DNA of 64,000 nucleotides from Microvirga sp. VF16 (GTDB lineage Bacteria > Pseudomonadota > Alphaproteobacteria > Rhizobiales > Beijerinckiaceae). Positions 1-7,813 of the stretch are shown here, in pieces (positions within the stretch are counted from its first letter, which is position 1; each line of letters begins with the position of its first letter). The translations under genes and the position numbers were made by a program. Where the stretch lies: assembly GCF_016864375.1 (NCBI RefSeq), contig NZ_CP069355.1, positions 930,001-994,000 of the forward strand, written 5' to 3'. The notes beneath the pieces were generated by a model, which worked only from the letters and a program-made list of their open reading frames with translations, was not told the DNA's origin and did not search any database.

Positions 1-17
1 CGTTAGAGGATGGACGA

Positions 18-662
18 ATGAACCTTGAGGCACGCCGCAGGATCGAGGGTCTTGCGGTTTTCGTGGGCTTTACCGCTTGTATTCCAGCCGCCAACTGGAT
101 GATCGGCCATGTCGGCAGGGTTTGTGTTCTGGACGGTCCCTGTCTGATCCCAGTTGCGCCAGACTTGGCCGCGCCCAGCGGTGTCCTCGTCGTCGGTCTG
201 GCACTGGTGCTGCGCGATCTGGTTCAGCGGCGTCTGGGACGGTATTGGGCCCTGGCCGCGATTGGCCTTGGGGCGGTTCTGTCAGCAGCTTTCGCGCCAC
301 CGGCGCTTGTGCTCGCCTCGATAGCGGCCTTCCTGCTGTCCGAACTGACCGACCTGGCCGTCTACACACCGCTGCAGCAGAGGGGGCTGATCCTGGCTGT
401 GATGGCAAGCAGCGTCATCGGTCCCGTGATCGACAGCATTGTCTTCCTGGCTCCGGCGTTCGGCAGCCTGCAATTCCTGCTGCCGCAGGTTCTTGGCAAA
501 GCCTGGATGGTGTTATTGAGCATTCCCGCAATGTCCTGGCTGCGCCAGCGTGATGAGCGGATTCGCATGCCGGTGCGAATGCGATGGGTCTGTGCCTCAG
601 CCTCAGTTTCGCACGCAGCCGCTTTTCCGCACCGCTTATTGGCTGAGGCAAGCACACCATGA
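18..662 (+). CDS. VUT family queuosine-precursor transporter (YhhQ-like)
   Basis: The 214-residue product is very hydrophobic, with about five to six membrane segments, and matches the VUT/YhhQ pattern: an acidic-aromatic stretch SELTDLAVYTPL around residues 107-118, then a conserved small-residue helix ASSVIGPVIDSIVFL around 130-144. The family imports queuosine precursors (preQ0/preQ1) across the inner membrane. The ATG at 18 is in frame and near the window edge, so its promoter or any riboswitch is out of view. A queuosine synthesis cluster lies 5 kb downstream, which fits this role. The last ~35 residues are arginine-rich and cytoplasmic. It ends 10 bases before pabB, so the two may be cotranscribed. 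Confidence 0.82.
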   Translation: MNLEARRRIEGLAVFVGFTACIPAANWMIGHVGRVCVLDGPCLIPVAPDLAAPSGVLVVGLALVLRDLVQRRLGRYWALAAIGLGAVLSAAFAPPALVLASIAAFLLSELTDLAVYTPLQQRGLILAVMASSVIGPVIDSIVFLAPAFGSLQFLLPQVLGKAWMVLLSIPAMSWLRQRDERIRMPVRMRWVCASASVSHAAAFPHRLLAEASTP

Positions 663-671
663 ACGCCAATC

Positions 672-2081
672 TTGATCCGATTTTCGACGGCTGATGTCAT
701 GCGACCTCCGATCCATCTCGAACATCTCGGTGGCCTTGACGCGTTCACTTGCGCGCGGACATTGTCGCACCTGCCCGATCTGCTGTTCCTGGATAGCGCT
801 CGGCACCATCCTGGGCTCGGGCGCTCCTCCTTCGTCGCCGCCGACCCGTTCGGCCGGTTTGTCGTGCAGGATGGACGAGCATTGTGGAACGGCGACCCCT
901 TGCCTCAACCACCCCTATCCGCACTGCGCTCACTGTTAGATCGGTACCGCCAATCGAGAGTCGACCGCCTGCCGCCCTTCCAAGGGGGTGCAGCAGGCTA
1001 TCTGGCCTATGATTTCCGGCACACCCTCGAGAGGCTCACACCGGCGCCGGTCGACGTCTCATGCCCAGAGGCCGTGCTCCCATTCTACGATGTCGTCGTG
1101 AGCTTCGATCACCGGAGTGGCGACGCATGGCTGATTTCAACCGGTTGGCCAGAGCAGGATCCCGACAGACGCCAGAAGCGGGCTGCAGCGCGCGCTCGGT
1201 ACTTTCGGAGGCTTCTCGGGCATGCCCCGCGCCCGCTCCGTGACTGCGATCTGGTGAGTCCATGGACGTCGAACTTTTCCGCTAGCGGCTACGGGGAGGC
1301 CGTCACCGCCGTGATCGACTCGATCTTGGCCGGAGACATCTTCCAGGCGAATATTGCCCAGCGCTTTACCGCTCGGGTTTCCAATGAGTTCGACGCGCTT
1401 GCCTTCTACGACCGCCTCCGCCACGTCAATCCGGCAACCTTTGGCGCTTTTCTCGCCTTTGGCGAGACGACGATTGCCTCGAGCTCACCCGAGCGCTTTG
1501 TGAAGGTTGACCGGGGCGATGTCGAAACCCGCCCGATCAAGGGCACAGCGGCACGCTCCTCCGAGCAGCGGCGCGACCAAAACCTGGCGGAGGTGCTGCT
1601 GCGCTCCGAAAAGGATCGGGCCGAGAACCTCATGATCGTCGACCTCCTGCGCAATGACCTGTCGCGGGTGTGCAAGCCACATACGGTGCTCACGCCGGTG
1701 CTGTGCGGCTTGGAGAGCTATGCGGCCGTCCACCATCTCGTCTCGGTCGTCGAGGGTCAACTCGATTCAGGCTTTACGGCGACCGACGTGATGGCGGCCT
1801 GTTTCCCGGGAGGGTCGATCACGGGCGCTCCGAAGATCCGGGCCATGGAGATCATCACCCAGATCGAACGCTGTGCCCGGCAGGTCTATTGTGGTTCCAT
1901 CGGCTACTTTGGCTTCGATGGAACCACTGACACGAACATCGCGATCCGGACCGTCATGCTGAAAGACCGATCAGCGGTGTTTCACGCGGGCGGTGGGATC
2001 ACGGCGCTGTCCGAGCCGCGGGCCGAGTACGAGGAAACTTTGACGAAAGCTCAGCGCATTTTTGCAGCCTTTGAAGCATAG
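672..2081 (+). CDS. pabB: Aminodeoxychorismate synthase component I
   Basis: This enzyme converts chorismate and ammonia to 4-amino-4-deoxychorismate, the first step to p-aminobenzoate for folate. The 469-residue protein has an N-terminal anthranilate-synthase-I-like domain and a C-terminal chorismate-binding domain. Seen in sequence are PIKGT with the lysine near residue 290 that is characteristic of PabB, and PGGSITGAPK near 378-388. The listed start is a TTG; an ATG at 699 (MRPPIHLEHLGG) is a reasonable alternative and would shorten it by nine residues. pabA follows after 9 bases and pabC overlaps pabA, so the three form a complete pABA operon. Confidence 0.93.
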   Translation: MIRFSTADVMRPPIHLEHLGGLDAFTCARTLSHLPDLLFLDSARHHPGLGRSSFVAADPFGRFVVQDGRALWNGDPLPQPPLSALRSLLDRYRQSRVDRLPPFQGGAAGYLAYDFRHTLERLTPAPVDVSCPEAVLPFYDVVVSFDHRSGDAWLISTGWPEQDPDRRQKRAAARARYFRRLLGHAPRPLRDCDLVSPWTSNFSASGYGEAVTAVIDSILAGDIFQANIAQRFTARVSNEFDALAFYDRLRHVNPATFGAFLAFGETTIASSSPERFVKVDRGDVETRPIKGTAARSSEQRRDQNLAEVLLRSEKDRAENLMIVDLLRNDLSRVCKPHTVLTPVLCGLESYAAVHHLVSVVEGQLDSGFTATDVMAACFPGGSITGAPKIRAMEIITQIERCARQVYCGSIGYFGFDGTTDTNIAIRTVMLKDRSAVFHAGGGITALSEPRAEYEETLTKAQRIFAAFEA

Positions 2082-2090
2082 ACGACAAAA

Positions 2091-2690
2091 ATGATCCTGA
2101 TCATCGATAACTACGACTCCTTCGTTTTCAGCGTCGCACGGTACTTCGCTGAACTGGGCGAGACGGTGAAGGTGGTCCGCAACGACGCGATCGATGTCGG
2201 CACCATTCGGGGCCTATCGCCGAAAGCCATCGTGCTCTCGCCCGGTCCGTGCTCTCCGTCGGAGGCCGGTGTATCCTGTGAGGTCGTCCGGCATCTCTCG
2301 GGAGCGCTCCCGCTGCTCGGGATTTGCCTTGGTCATCAGTGCATCGGACAGGTCTTCGGATGGCGGATCACGCGGGCACGCAGGCCCATGCATGGACGCT
2401 CCTCTGCCATCCGTCACAATGGCCGGGGTATCTTCGACAGCCTGCCTAATCCGTTGCAGGCAGGCCGTTATCATTCGCTGATCGTGGAGGCGGATCGGAA
2501 CTCGACGGAGCTGGAGGTGACCGCTCGCTCTGAGGACGGCGATATCATGGCCCTGCAGCATCGACACCATCCCACCTATGGCGTGCAGTTTCATCCAGAG
2601 TCCATTCTGACCGAGCACGGACACATGCTGCTGTCCAACTTCCTCGATCTCGCTGCACAAGCCGGGAGGAGCCGCCATGCTGTGGTTTGA
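2091..2690 (+). CDS. pabA: Aminodeoxychorismate synthase glutaminase component (class I GATase)
   Basis: Supplies ammonia from glutamine to PabB. The 199-residue product opens with the family signature ILIIDNYDSFVFSVARY, has the nucleophile motif GICLGHQC with Cys79, and the His-Glu pair in YGVQFHPESILTE near residues 164-176. The same family includes TrpG; the neighbouring pabB and pabC argue for a pABA role, although PabA/TrpG proteins can serve both complexes. It sits directly after pabB and overlaps the pabC start by 14 bases, which suggests translational coupling. Confidence 0.93.
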   Translation: MILIIDNYDSFVFSVARYFAELGETVKVVRNDAIDVGTIRGLSPKAIVLSPGPCSPSEAGVSCEVVRHLSGALPLLGICLGHQCIGQVFGWRITRARRPMHGRSSAIRHNGRGIFDSLPNPLQAGRYHSLIVEADRNSTELEVTARSEDGDIMALQHRHHPTYGVQFHPESILTEHGHMLLSNFLDLAAQAGRSRHAVV

Positions 2691-3504
2691 CGGAGCGATC
2701 TCGGATGATCCGCGAACCGGTTTCGATCTGCGTGACCGAGGACTGCTGCTGGCCGACGGCTTGTTCGAAACGCTGGTTGTCACGAATGGCCGAGCCTTCA
2801 TGCTGGATGCGCACCTCGATCGTCTTCTCGCCGGTGCGGCGGCCTTGAATATACCGGTAGACCGGAAGTCTCTGCGACGGCCGGTGGACGATCTGACCGC
2901 CGCTCTCCCCGACGGGGGCATCATTCGCCTGACCCTGACCCGAGGCGTGGGACCCCGCGGCTTACGGCCTCCGGCTCAGCAACAGCCCGCCATCTTTGCG
3001 GCGGCGTCCGCACCATGGTCGCCGAATCCGACGGCTGCGGAGGTGCGCTTGGCGACGTCACGGATCCGGCGCAATCCCTCTTCCCCCACATCGAGATACA
3101 AAACTCTCGCCTATCTCGACAACGTCCTCGCCTTGGAAGAGGCGCTGGGCCGTGGCGCTGACGACGCGCTTCTTCTGGCCGTTGGCGGGCGGGCGGCCTG
3201 CACCAGTGCCGGGAACATTTTCGTCATCCAAGGTGAGAACCTCCTCACCCCATCCCTCGATGATGGAGTGTTGCCTGGAATTACCCGTGCCCTTGTTCTC
3301 GATGTCGTGGCCCCTGAACTCGGTCTGATGCCGCAAGAGATGAGTCTTTCCAAGGGCAGCCTATTGCTAGCTGAGGCCGTGTTTCTGACCAACTCTGTGG
3401 CGCTCGTGACGCATGCGACGGAACTCGATGGCAAGCCGCTGTCTCGCTACGGGCGGGAAACCGTCGAGCAGATTCGCACCGAGATCCTCGCCTTGATGGA
3501 CTGA
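2677..3504 (+). CDS. pabC: Aminodeoxychorismate lyase, PLP fold type IV
   Basis: Cleaves aminodeoxychorismate to p-aminobenzoate and pyruvate. The 275-residue product has the class IV aminotransferase layout: DRGLLLADGLFETL near residues 21-34, the PLP lysine in SRYKTLAYLDN at about Lys142, and the cofactor-phosphate region CTSAGNIFVI near 182-190. D-amino-acid and branched-chain aminotransferases share this fold; the operon with pabB and pabA decides the call. The ATG lies inside the pabA end. Folate genes on the opposite strand follow, converging on this gene. Confidence 0.88.
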   Translation: MLWFDGAISDDPRTGFDLRDRGLLLADGLFETLVVTNGRAFMLDAHLDRLLAGAAALNIPVDRKSLRRPVDDLTAALPDGGIIRLTLTRGVGPRGLRPPAQQQPAIFAAASAPWSPNPTAAEVRLATSRIRRNPSSPTSRYKTLAYLDNVLALEEALGRGADDALLLAVGGRAACTSAGNIFVIQGENLLTPSLDDGVLPGITRALVLDVVAPELGLMPQEMSLSKGSLLLAEAVFLTNSVALVTHATELDGKPLSRYGRETVEQIRTEILALMD

Positions 3505-3562
3505 CAACGGATCGTAAAATCGGCCCGAGACTGGAAATGAACGGCAGCAGCCGCGTCTTCAG

Positions 3563-4036
3563 CTAGGTCAGCTTGGTGATGTCACTCCCGTTCACGTGAG
3601 CGAGCATGTCTGCAACGGTTTTCTGACCGAGCTTCAGATTGGATGCAATCTCGGCCAGGGGCACCAGAACAAAAGCGCGCTCTGCCAGATACGGATGGGG
3701 CAGGGTCAGGCTGGGAGTGTTCACCTCGACATCATCGTAGGTGAGGATATCGATATCGATCACGCGTGGCCCCCACTTGGTCTCGCGAACCCGTCCGAGT
3801 TCTCGTTCCACCCGAAGACACAGGGCCAAAAGGGCATCAGGGGCGAGCTCCGTATCGGCCACGGCGCAGGCATTCACGAACCAGTCCTGAGCCACAGGCC
3901 CCCACGGCTCCGTATGGTAGTCTGCAGAGCGGGTGAGAATTCTGGCCCCGCCCGCGTCAAGAGCTGACAGCGCCTTGGCGATATTGCCGCGCTTGTCGCC
4001 GAGATTGCTGCCGAGGCCGAGCGTGACCCTAGCCAT
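3563..4036 (-). CDS. folK: 6-hydroxymethyl-7,8-dihydropterin pyrophosphokinase
   Basis: Transfers pyrophosphate from ATP to hydroxymethyldihydropterin, the step before dihydropteroate synthase. The protein starts MARVTLGLGSNLGDK, the usual HPPK N-terminus; an upstream in-frame methionine at 4072 would lie inside folB and is disfavoured. The HPPK signature is present near residues 85-105 (RVRETKWGPRVIDIDILTYD, with the metal-binding DIDIL aspartates) together with LPHPYLAERAFVLVPLAEI. About 157 residues is normal length. It is third in folP-folB-folK; its start overlaps the folB end by 8 bases. Confidence 0.93.
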   Translation of the reverse strand: MARVTLGLGSNLGDKRGNIAKALSALDAGGARILTRSADYHTEPWGPVAQDWFVNACAVADTELAPDALLALCLRVERELGRVRETKWGPRVIDIDILTYDDVEVNTPSLTLPHPYLAERAFVLVPLAEIASNLKLGQKTVADMLAHVNGSDITKLT

Positions 4037-4397
4037 CGCGCGACCGCCGGATCTCGACCGCAACGCCATCAAGGATGAAGGGGACCGGCGCTTCAGGCTT
4101 CTCGACCCGGACCGTCACGGACGCCACAGGTGGGAAGCCATCGAGCACGCGTGCGGCGATCGCCTCGGCCAAGCCCTCAATGGTTTGGAAGCGACGGGTG
4201 GTGCCGATCTCATGAACGAGCTTGGCGAGGCTCGCGTAGCAGACCGTCTGCCGGTAATCGTCGGCCTGCCCGGCCGGCTTCAGGTCAAGCGAGCAGATCA
4301 GGCTGACAAAGAAGCGCTGCCCGAGACGGGCCTCTTCGGCATGAACGCCATGATGGGCATACAATGCCAGACGGGACAGAGTGATCGTGTCGCTCAC
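4029..4397 (-). CDS. folB: Dihydroneopterin aldolase
   Basis: Converts dihydroneopterin to 6-hydroxymethyldihydropterin. The 122-residue product is full length for FolB and shows LYAHHGVHAEEARLGQRFF near residues 12-30, the YASLAKLV segment, IEGLAEAIA, and a C-terminal TVRVEKPEAPVP where the lysine is the expected catalytic residue. Its ATG overlaps the end of folP by 4 bases (ATGA type). No folE or folC was seen in the window. Confidence 0.92.
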   Translation of the reverse strand: MSDTITLSRLALYAHHGVHAEEARLGQRFFVSLICSLDLKPAGQADDYRQTVCYASLAKLVHEIGTTRRFQTIEGLAEAIAARVLDGFPPVASVTVRVEKPEAPVPFILDGVAVEIRRSRDG

Positions 4398-5209
4398 GGC
4401 GGGCTCCTCAGCACGATATCGGCCACGCGGCAGGCCTCCACGTGCGCCTTGATGTCGTGCACACGAACGATGTCGGCACCCCGGCTCACGGCGGCCAGAT
4501 GCGCTCCGAGCGTGCCGAAGAGCCGGTCGCGTGGGGGCACGTGCGGATCGTAAAAGCGGCTCAGGACGGATTTGCGGGAGGCTCCCACGAGCACGGGGAA
4601 GCCTAATGCTTTCAGTTCCGGCAGGCGGCGCAGCGCCTCAAGGTTCTGGTCGGCTGTCTTGCCGAAGCCGATCCCAGGATCAAGAATCAAGCGTGCCTCT
4701 GGGATGCCGGCCTGGCGGGCGAGAGTCAGGGAATGCTCAAAGAAACGCAGCATGTCGACAATAATGTCGAGCGAAGCATCGACCTCGGCGCGATTGTGCA
4801 TCACGATCGCGAACGCATCATGGTCCGCTACGACGGCCGGCATATCGGGATTGCGCTGAAATCCCCAGATGTCGTTGACGATCCTCGCTCCCGCCCTGAG
4901 GGCAGCCCGGGCCGTCGACGCTCGATAAGTGTCGATCGAGATCGGCACCTTCAGGATGGGAGCAAGAGCCTGGATCACCGGCATAACCCGCCGCTGCTCC
5001 TCCTCGGCGCCCACGGGCGTATGGCCCGGACGCGTGGACTCCCCGCCGACATCAATGATGTCAGCGCCCACCGCCTCCATCGTGCGGGCATGGTTGACCG
5101 CAGCGGCATGATCGCTGAACAGACCTCCATCCGAAAACGAGTCAGGCGTGACGTTCAGGACACCCATGATCAGGGTGCGTGTGCCGAGTTCTTTCAGGAT
5201 CGCTGTCAT
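4394..5209 (-). CDS. folP: Dihydropteroate synthase
   Basis: Condenses p-aminobenzoate with the pterin pyrophosphate; it is the sulfonamide target. The 271-residue TIM-barrel protein shows both family signatures: MGVLNVTPDSFSDGG near residues 16-30 and GADIIDVGGESTRPG near 48-62, then IDTYRA, DIWGFQ, LDPGIGFGKT and a terminal RVHDI. It leads the operon folP-folB-folK and uses the pABA made by the pab operon on the opposite strand. No binding-site loss was noticed; drug susceptibility cannot be judged by eye. Confidence 0.95.
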   Translation of the reverse strand: MTAILKELGTRTLIMGVLNVTPDSFSDGGLFSDHAAAVNHARTMEAVGADIIDVGGESTRPGHTPVGAEEEQRRVMPVIQALAPILKVPISIDTYRASTARAALRAGARIVNDIWGFQRNPDMPAVVADHDAFAIVMHNRAEVDASLDIIVDMLRFFEHSLTLARQAGIPEARLILDPGIGFGKTADQNLEALRRLPELKALGFPVLVGASRKSVLSRFYDPHVPPRDRLFGTLGAHLAAVSRGADIVRVHDIKAHVEACRVADIVLRSPP

Positions 5210-5535
5210 GGCTCAATTCCGGTCAGGAAGGGGCCCTTTCTGTCGCGGTTTGCGCCAGAAGTCGAGCTCTGGTTGACAGGAGGGCCAAGAGGCTCCGCTC
5301 GAAACCAGCCGTAGTTTCAGGACACGCCCGGCTTCGATACTTGGGCAGACCAAGCTTCTTTATCCCTCTGCTTAGAAAACCATGGCGGCTCCGGGGAGGC
5401 GTATGATGGAATGCATTCTCATTGACACCGGTATGTCTGTTGTCGTTTATGCCGCACAGAAGCGGGTGGGGTGAGCGCTTGGTAGAGCCACGCGTTCACT
5501 GTTCCATCCGCTCCACGTTCATCGGCACGCAAGCC
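5210..5535. other. Intergenic region between folP and the queuosine leader
   Basis: No convincing gene was seen on either strand. It must hold the folP promoter (reading left) and the queuosine leader promoter (reading right). The right end leads into the preQ1-I-like aptamer. Short open frames here lack recognisable motifs. Confidence 0.5.
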
Positions 5536-5569
5536 GATCCGGTCGCAGCCTACCCGGTCAAAACAAGGA
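5536..5569 (+). promoter_or_regulatory. preQ1-I riboswitch (probable)
   Basis: The segment matches the compact class I preQ1 aptamer as I recall it from Thermoanaerobacter: a short hairpin whose loop reads GGTCGCAGCC, a closing CCGGTC, and an A-rich tail AAAACAAGGAG that would fold back as pseudoknot strand P2. The tail contains the AAGGAG ribosome-binding site of the GTG start at 5576, so ligand binding should hide it and repress translation. It precedes a queuosine operon, the expected target. The CCGG/CCGG stem is short, and covariation was not tested. Confidence 0.68.
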
Positions 5570-5575
5570 GCCCTG

Positions 5576-5773
5576 GTGAAAACCCTCGTCATCTGTTCCG
5601 GCGGATTGGACTCCGTCACGCTCGCGCACACGATTGCAGCTGAGCGAACTGTCCCGCGCCGCAGCGTGCCGCACGATATCATCGACATCTCTGCCGACGG
5701 ATGTCTCCCGACGGGATCGGCGCTGACCAGCAGCCCCGTGTCAGGCACATGCTCGCCAGCGAGACCTGAATGA
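5576..5773 (+). pseudogene. queC: queC remnant (rhizobial-type 7-cyano-7-deazaguanine synthase)
   Basis: The frame opens with a GTG six bases after AAGGAG and reads MKTLVICSGGLDSVTLAH, a classic QueC N-terminus with the SGGLDS PP-loop. After about residue 23 there is a jump to a later part of QueC (VPHDIIDIS, then LPTGSALT, which recall VPHHIIDIT and LTGSALT), so an internal block has been lost in frame. The stop comes after 65 residues against about 230-240 in the family. It cannot encode a working enzyme. A different, complete queC lies 1 kb downstream. It overlaps the queE start by 4 bases and may now act only as a leader cistron. Confidence 0.85.
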
Positions 5774-6402
5774 GTTACGCCGTCAAAGAGATCTTCCTGA
5801 CGCTTCAGGGCGAAGGCGCCCAAGCCGGTCGAACCGTCGTCTTCTGCCGTTTTGCCGGCTGCAACCTCTGGTCAGGACGGGAGAGCGACCGGGCATCGGC
5901 CGCCTGTCGGTTCTGCGACACGGATTTCGTGGGCACCGACGGGACCTTCGGCGGACGCTATGCCACGGCCGCCGATCTGTGCCACCGGATCGAGGAACTC
6001 TGGGGACCCGGGACCGATCAGCGGCTTGTCGTGCTGACGGGCGGAGAGCCGCTGCTCCAGGTCGATGCCGCACTCATCGATGAGTTGCATCGCCGCTCCT
6101 TCACGATTGCGGTCGAGACCAACGGCACGGTGGAGCCGCCGCCGGGTCTCGATTGGATCTGCGTCAGCCCGAAAGGCAGCACCGAACTCAAGGTCCGCGC
6201 TGGCCACGAGTTGAAGCTTGTCTTTCCGCAGGAGGATGCCCCGCCCGAGCGGTTTGCCGCCTTGTCCTTCGAGCGGTTCTCACTTCAGCCGATGGATGGA
6301 CCGGATCAGGCCGCGAACACGGCACGAACCGTCGCGTATTGCCTGTCTCATCCGCAATGGCGGCTGAGCCTCCAAACACACAAGTACTTAGGGATCCGCT
6401 GA
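5770..6402 (+). CDS. queE: 7-carboxy-7-deazaguanine synthase (radical SAM)
   Basis: QueE rearranges 6-carboxy-tetrahydropterin to 7-carboxy-7-deazaguanine. The 210-residue protein starts MSYAVKEIFLTLQGEGAQAG and has the modified radical-SAM cluster motif with widely spaced first cysteine: the cysteines in RFAGCNLWSG, ACRFCDTDF, i.e. CX14CX2C, near residues 35-55. TGGEPLLQ and VETNGT follow, binding SAM and substrate. Its ATG overlaps the queC-remnant stop and its TGA overlaps the queD ATG, so queE-queD-queC is a tightly coupled operon under the preQ1-I-like leader. Confidence 0.94.
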   Translation: MSYAVKEIFLTLQGEGAQAGRTVVFCRFAGCNLWSGRESDRASAACRFCDTDFVGTDGTFGGRYATAADLCHRIEELWGPGTDQRLVVLTGGEPLLQVDAALIDELHRRSFTIAVETNGTVEPPPGLDWICVSPKGSTELKVRAGHELKLVFPQEDAPPERFAALSFERFSLQPMDGPDQAANTARTVAYCLSHPQWRLSLQTHKYLGIR

Positions 6403-6779
6403 TGTGGGAACTCACCAAGTCGTTTACTTTCGAAGCCGCCCATACGCTCACCGGTACCACCCTCGGGCCCGCCAGCGAGGAGATCCATGGGCACTCCTTC
6501 CGGGCCGAGGTTGCCGTGCGCGGCATGCCCGATCCCCAAACGGGCATGCTGATCGACCTTGGTCTGCTGGAGGGAAAACTCGCAGAGATGCGCCGGACCC
6601 TCGACCACAAGTTCCTCAATCGCATTGCGGGGCTGGAGCGGCCGACTTTGGAGAACATCACCCGCTTTATTTTCGATCGGATCGAGCCTATCGGGCCGAT
6701 CGCGAGGGTGACGATCTACCGCGACAGCTGCGGCGAGACCTGCACCTACTTCGCGCCGGTTGACCATGAACGCCGCTGA
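6402..6779 (+). CDS. queD: 6-carboxy-5,6,7,8-tetrahydropterin synthase
   Basis: Makes carboxytetrahydropterin from dihydroneopterin triphosphate, the first dedicated step to preQ0. The start is the ATG at 6402 in the TGATG overlap with queE; the frame is open further upstream but that part lies inside queE. The 125-residue product has the zinc-binding histidines in FEAAHTL and IHGHSFRAEV, the DHKFLN segment near residue 67 and PTLENITRFIF. Length is normal for QueD. It overlaps the following queC start. Confidence 0.94.
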   Translation: MWELTKSFTFEAAHTLTGTTLGPASEEIHGHSFRAEVAVRGMPDPQTGMLIDLGLLEGKLAEMRRTLDHKFLNRIAGLERPTLENITRFIFDRIEPIGPIARVTIYRDSCGETCTYFAPVDHERR

Positions 6780-7479
6780 CTCCTCTGCCCTCGTGGTTTT
6801 CTCGGGCGGGCAGGACTCGACCACCTGTCTGGCCTGGGCGCTGTCGCGCTACGAGCGGGTTGAAACCATCGGGTTCTCGTACGGCCAGCGGCACGCCGTC
6901 GAGATGGAGTGCCGGGAGCCGATCCGGCAGGGCGTGGCTCGCCTGTCGCCGCTCTGGGCCGGCCGCCTCGGACCGGACCGAGAGATCCCGCTTGATGTGC
7001 TGGGCGAGGTCAGCGTGAGTGCACTGACCGCAGACCTGCCAGTGGCCAGCAGCCGCGCGGATGGACTTCCAGCAACCTTCGTGCCCGGGCGCAATCTGGT
7101 GTTCCTCACCTTTGCGGCGATCGTCGCCTTCCAGCGGGGTCTCAAGCGCGTGGTGACGGGTGTCTGCGAGACCGACTTCAGCGGCTATCCCGACTGCCGC
7201 GACGACACGATCAAGGCGCTCCAGACCGCGCTCAACCTCGGCATGACCTCACGGCTGGTGCTTGAGACGCCGCTGATGTGGATCGACAAGGCCGAAACCT
7301 GGGCCCTCGCGCAAGCGCTCGGTGGGGACGGGCTCGTTGAGCTGATCGTGCAGGAGACGCATACCTGCTACGACGGCGATCGTCGCACCCGGCAGGAATG
7401 GGGCTTTGGCTGTAGTGAATGTGATGCCTGCCGGTTGCGGTCCGCAGGATGGCAGCGTTACAGCCACGCGCGGAGCTGA
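6766..7479 (+). CDS. queC: 7-cyano-7-deazaguanine synthase (GGQDS type)
   Basis: Converts 7-carboxy-7-deazaguanine to preQ0 with ATP and ammonia. The product of about 237 residues has the PP-loop SGGQDSTTCL near residues 12-21, SYGQRHAVE, VPGRNLVFLTFAA near 104, TDFSGYPDCRD, and a C-terminal zinc site of cysteines in THTCYDG, GCSECDACRLR. I chose the ATG at 6766 inside the queD end; a TTG lies two codons earlier. It differs from the GGLDS-type remnant at 5576, so it looks like a replacement of non-sister origin rather than a tandem copy. Confidence 0.93.
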   Translation: MNAADSSALVVFSGGQDSTTCLAWALSRYERVETIGFSYGQRHAVEMECREPIRQGVARLSPLWAGRLGPDREIPLDVLGEVSVSALTADLPVASSRADGLPATFVPGRNLVFLTFAAIVAFQRGLKRVVTGVCETDFSGYPDCRDDTIKALQTALNLGMTSRLVLETPLMWIDKAETWALAQALGGDGLVELIVQETHTCYDGDRRTRQEWGFGCSECDACRLRSAGWQRYSHARS

Positions 7480-7515
7480 CGAGTCTGGGACTGAATCGTG
7501 AGTGGGATTATGGGG

Positions 7516-7813
7516 GACAGATGATGCTGTGTGCCTTGTCGCGATGGTTCCGTTCGAGACCGCATCGCGCACCGCAAATGGTGACACGATCTCACCTGCC
7601 GCAAAACAGGTGAATCTGAAATCGGCCGCTGCTCATCGCATTGATGCGCCCGACGATCCGGTGCGCGGAGAGTCTGAGGTCGGTGCGGTTCTTTGGTCAC
7701 GCGGTGACCATGCGCCAGCGGAAGGTTCGCGCGCGAACAACAGGGGGCATTGCGAGAACTAAGGCTCCGGCGCCAAGCGCCGCACGGCGTGAGTGCTTAG
7801 GACCAATGGGCAT
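7516..7813 (-). pseudogene. Decayed TRAP-type (DctP-like) substrate-binding protein, 5' part
   Basis: On the minus strand an ATG at 7813 opens MPIGPKHSRRAALGAGALV, a twin-arginine signal peptide with VVRA cleavage region, followed by RTFRWRMVTA, then a TGA where TRAP binding proteins carry the Trp of MVT(S)WPK, then PKNRTDLRLSAHRIVGR. After a frameshift the text continues AAGEIVSPFAVRDAVSNGT and RHTASS, which recall YAAGEIVP..EVFDAVSNGT..GHTAS. The gene is therefore truncated with at least one stop and one frameshift. Its start overlaps the end of thiD. Similarity is judged by eye. Confidence 0.62.
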
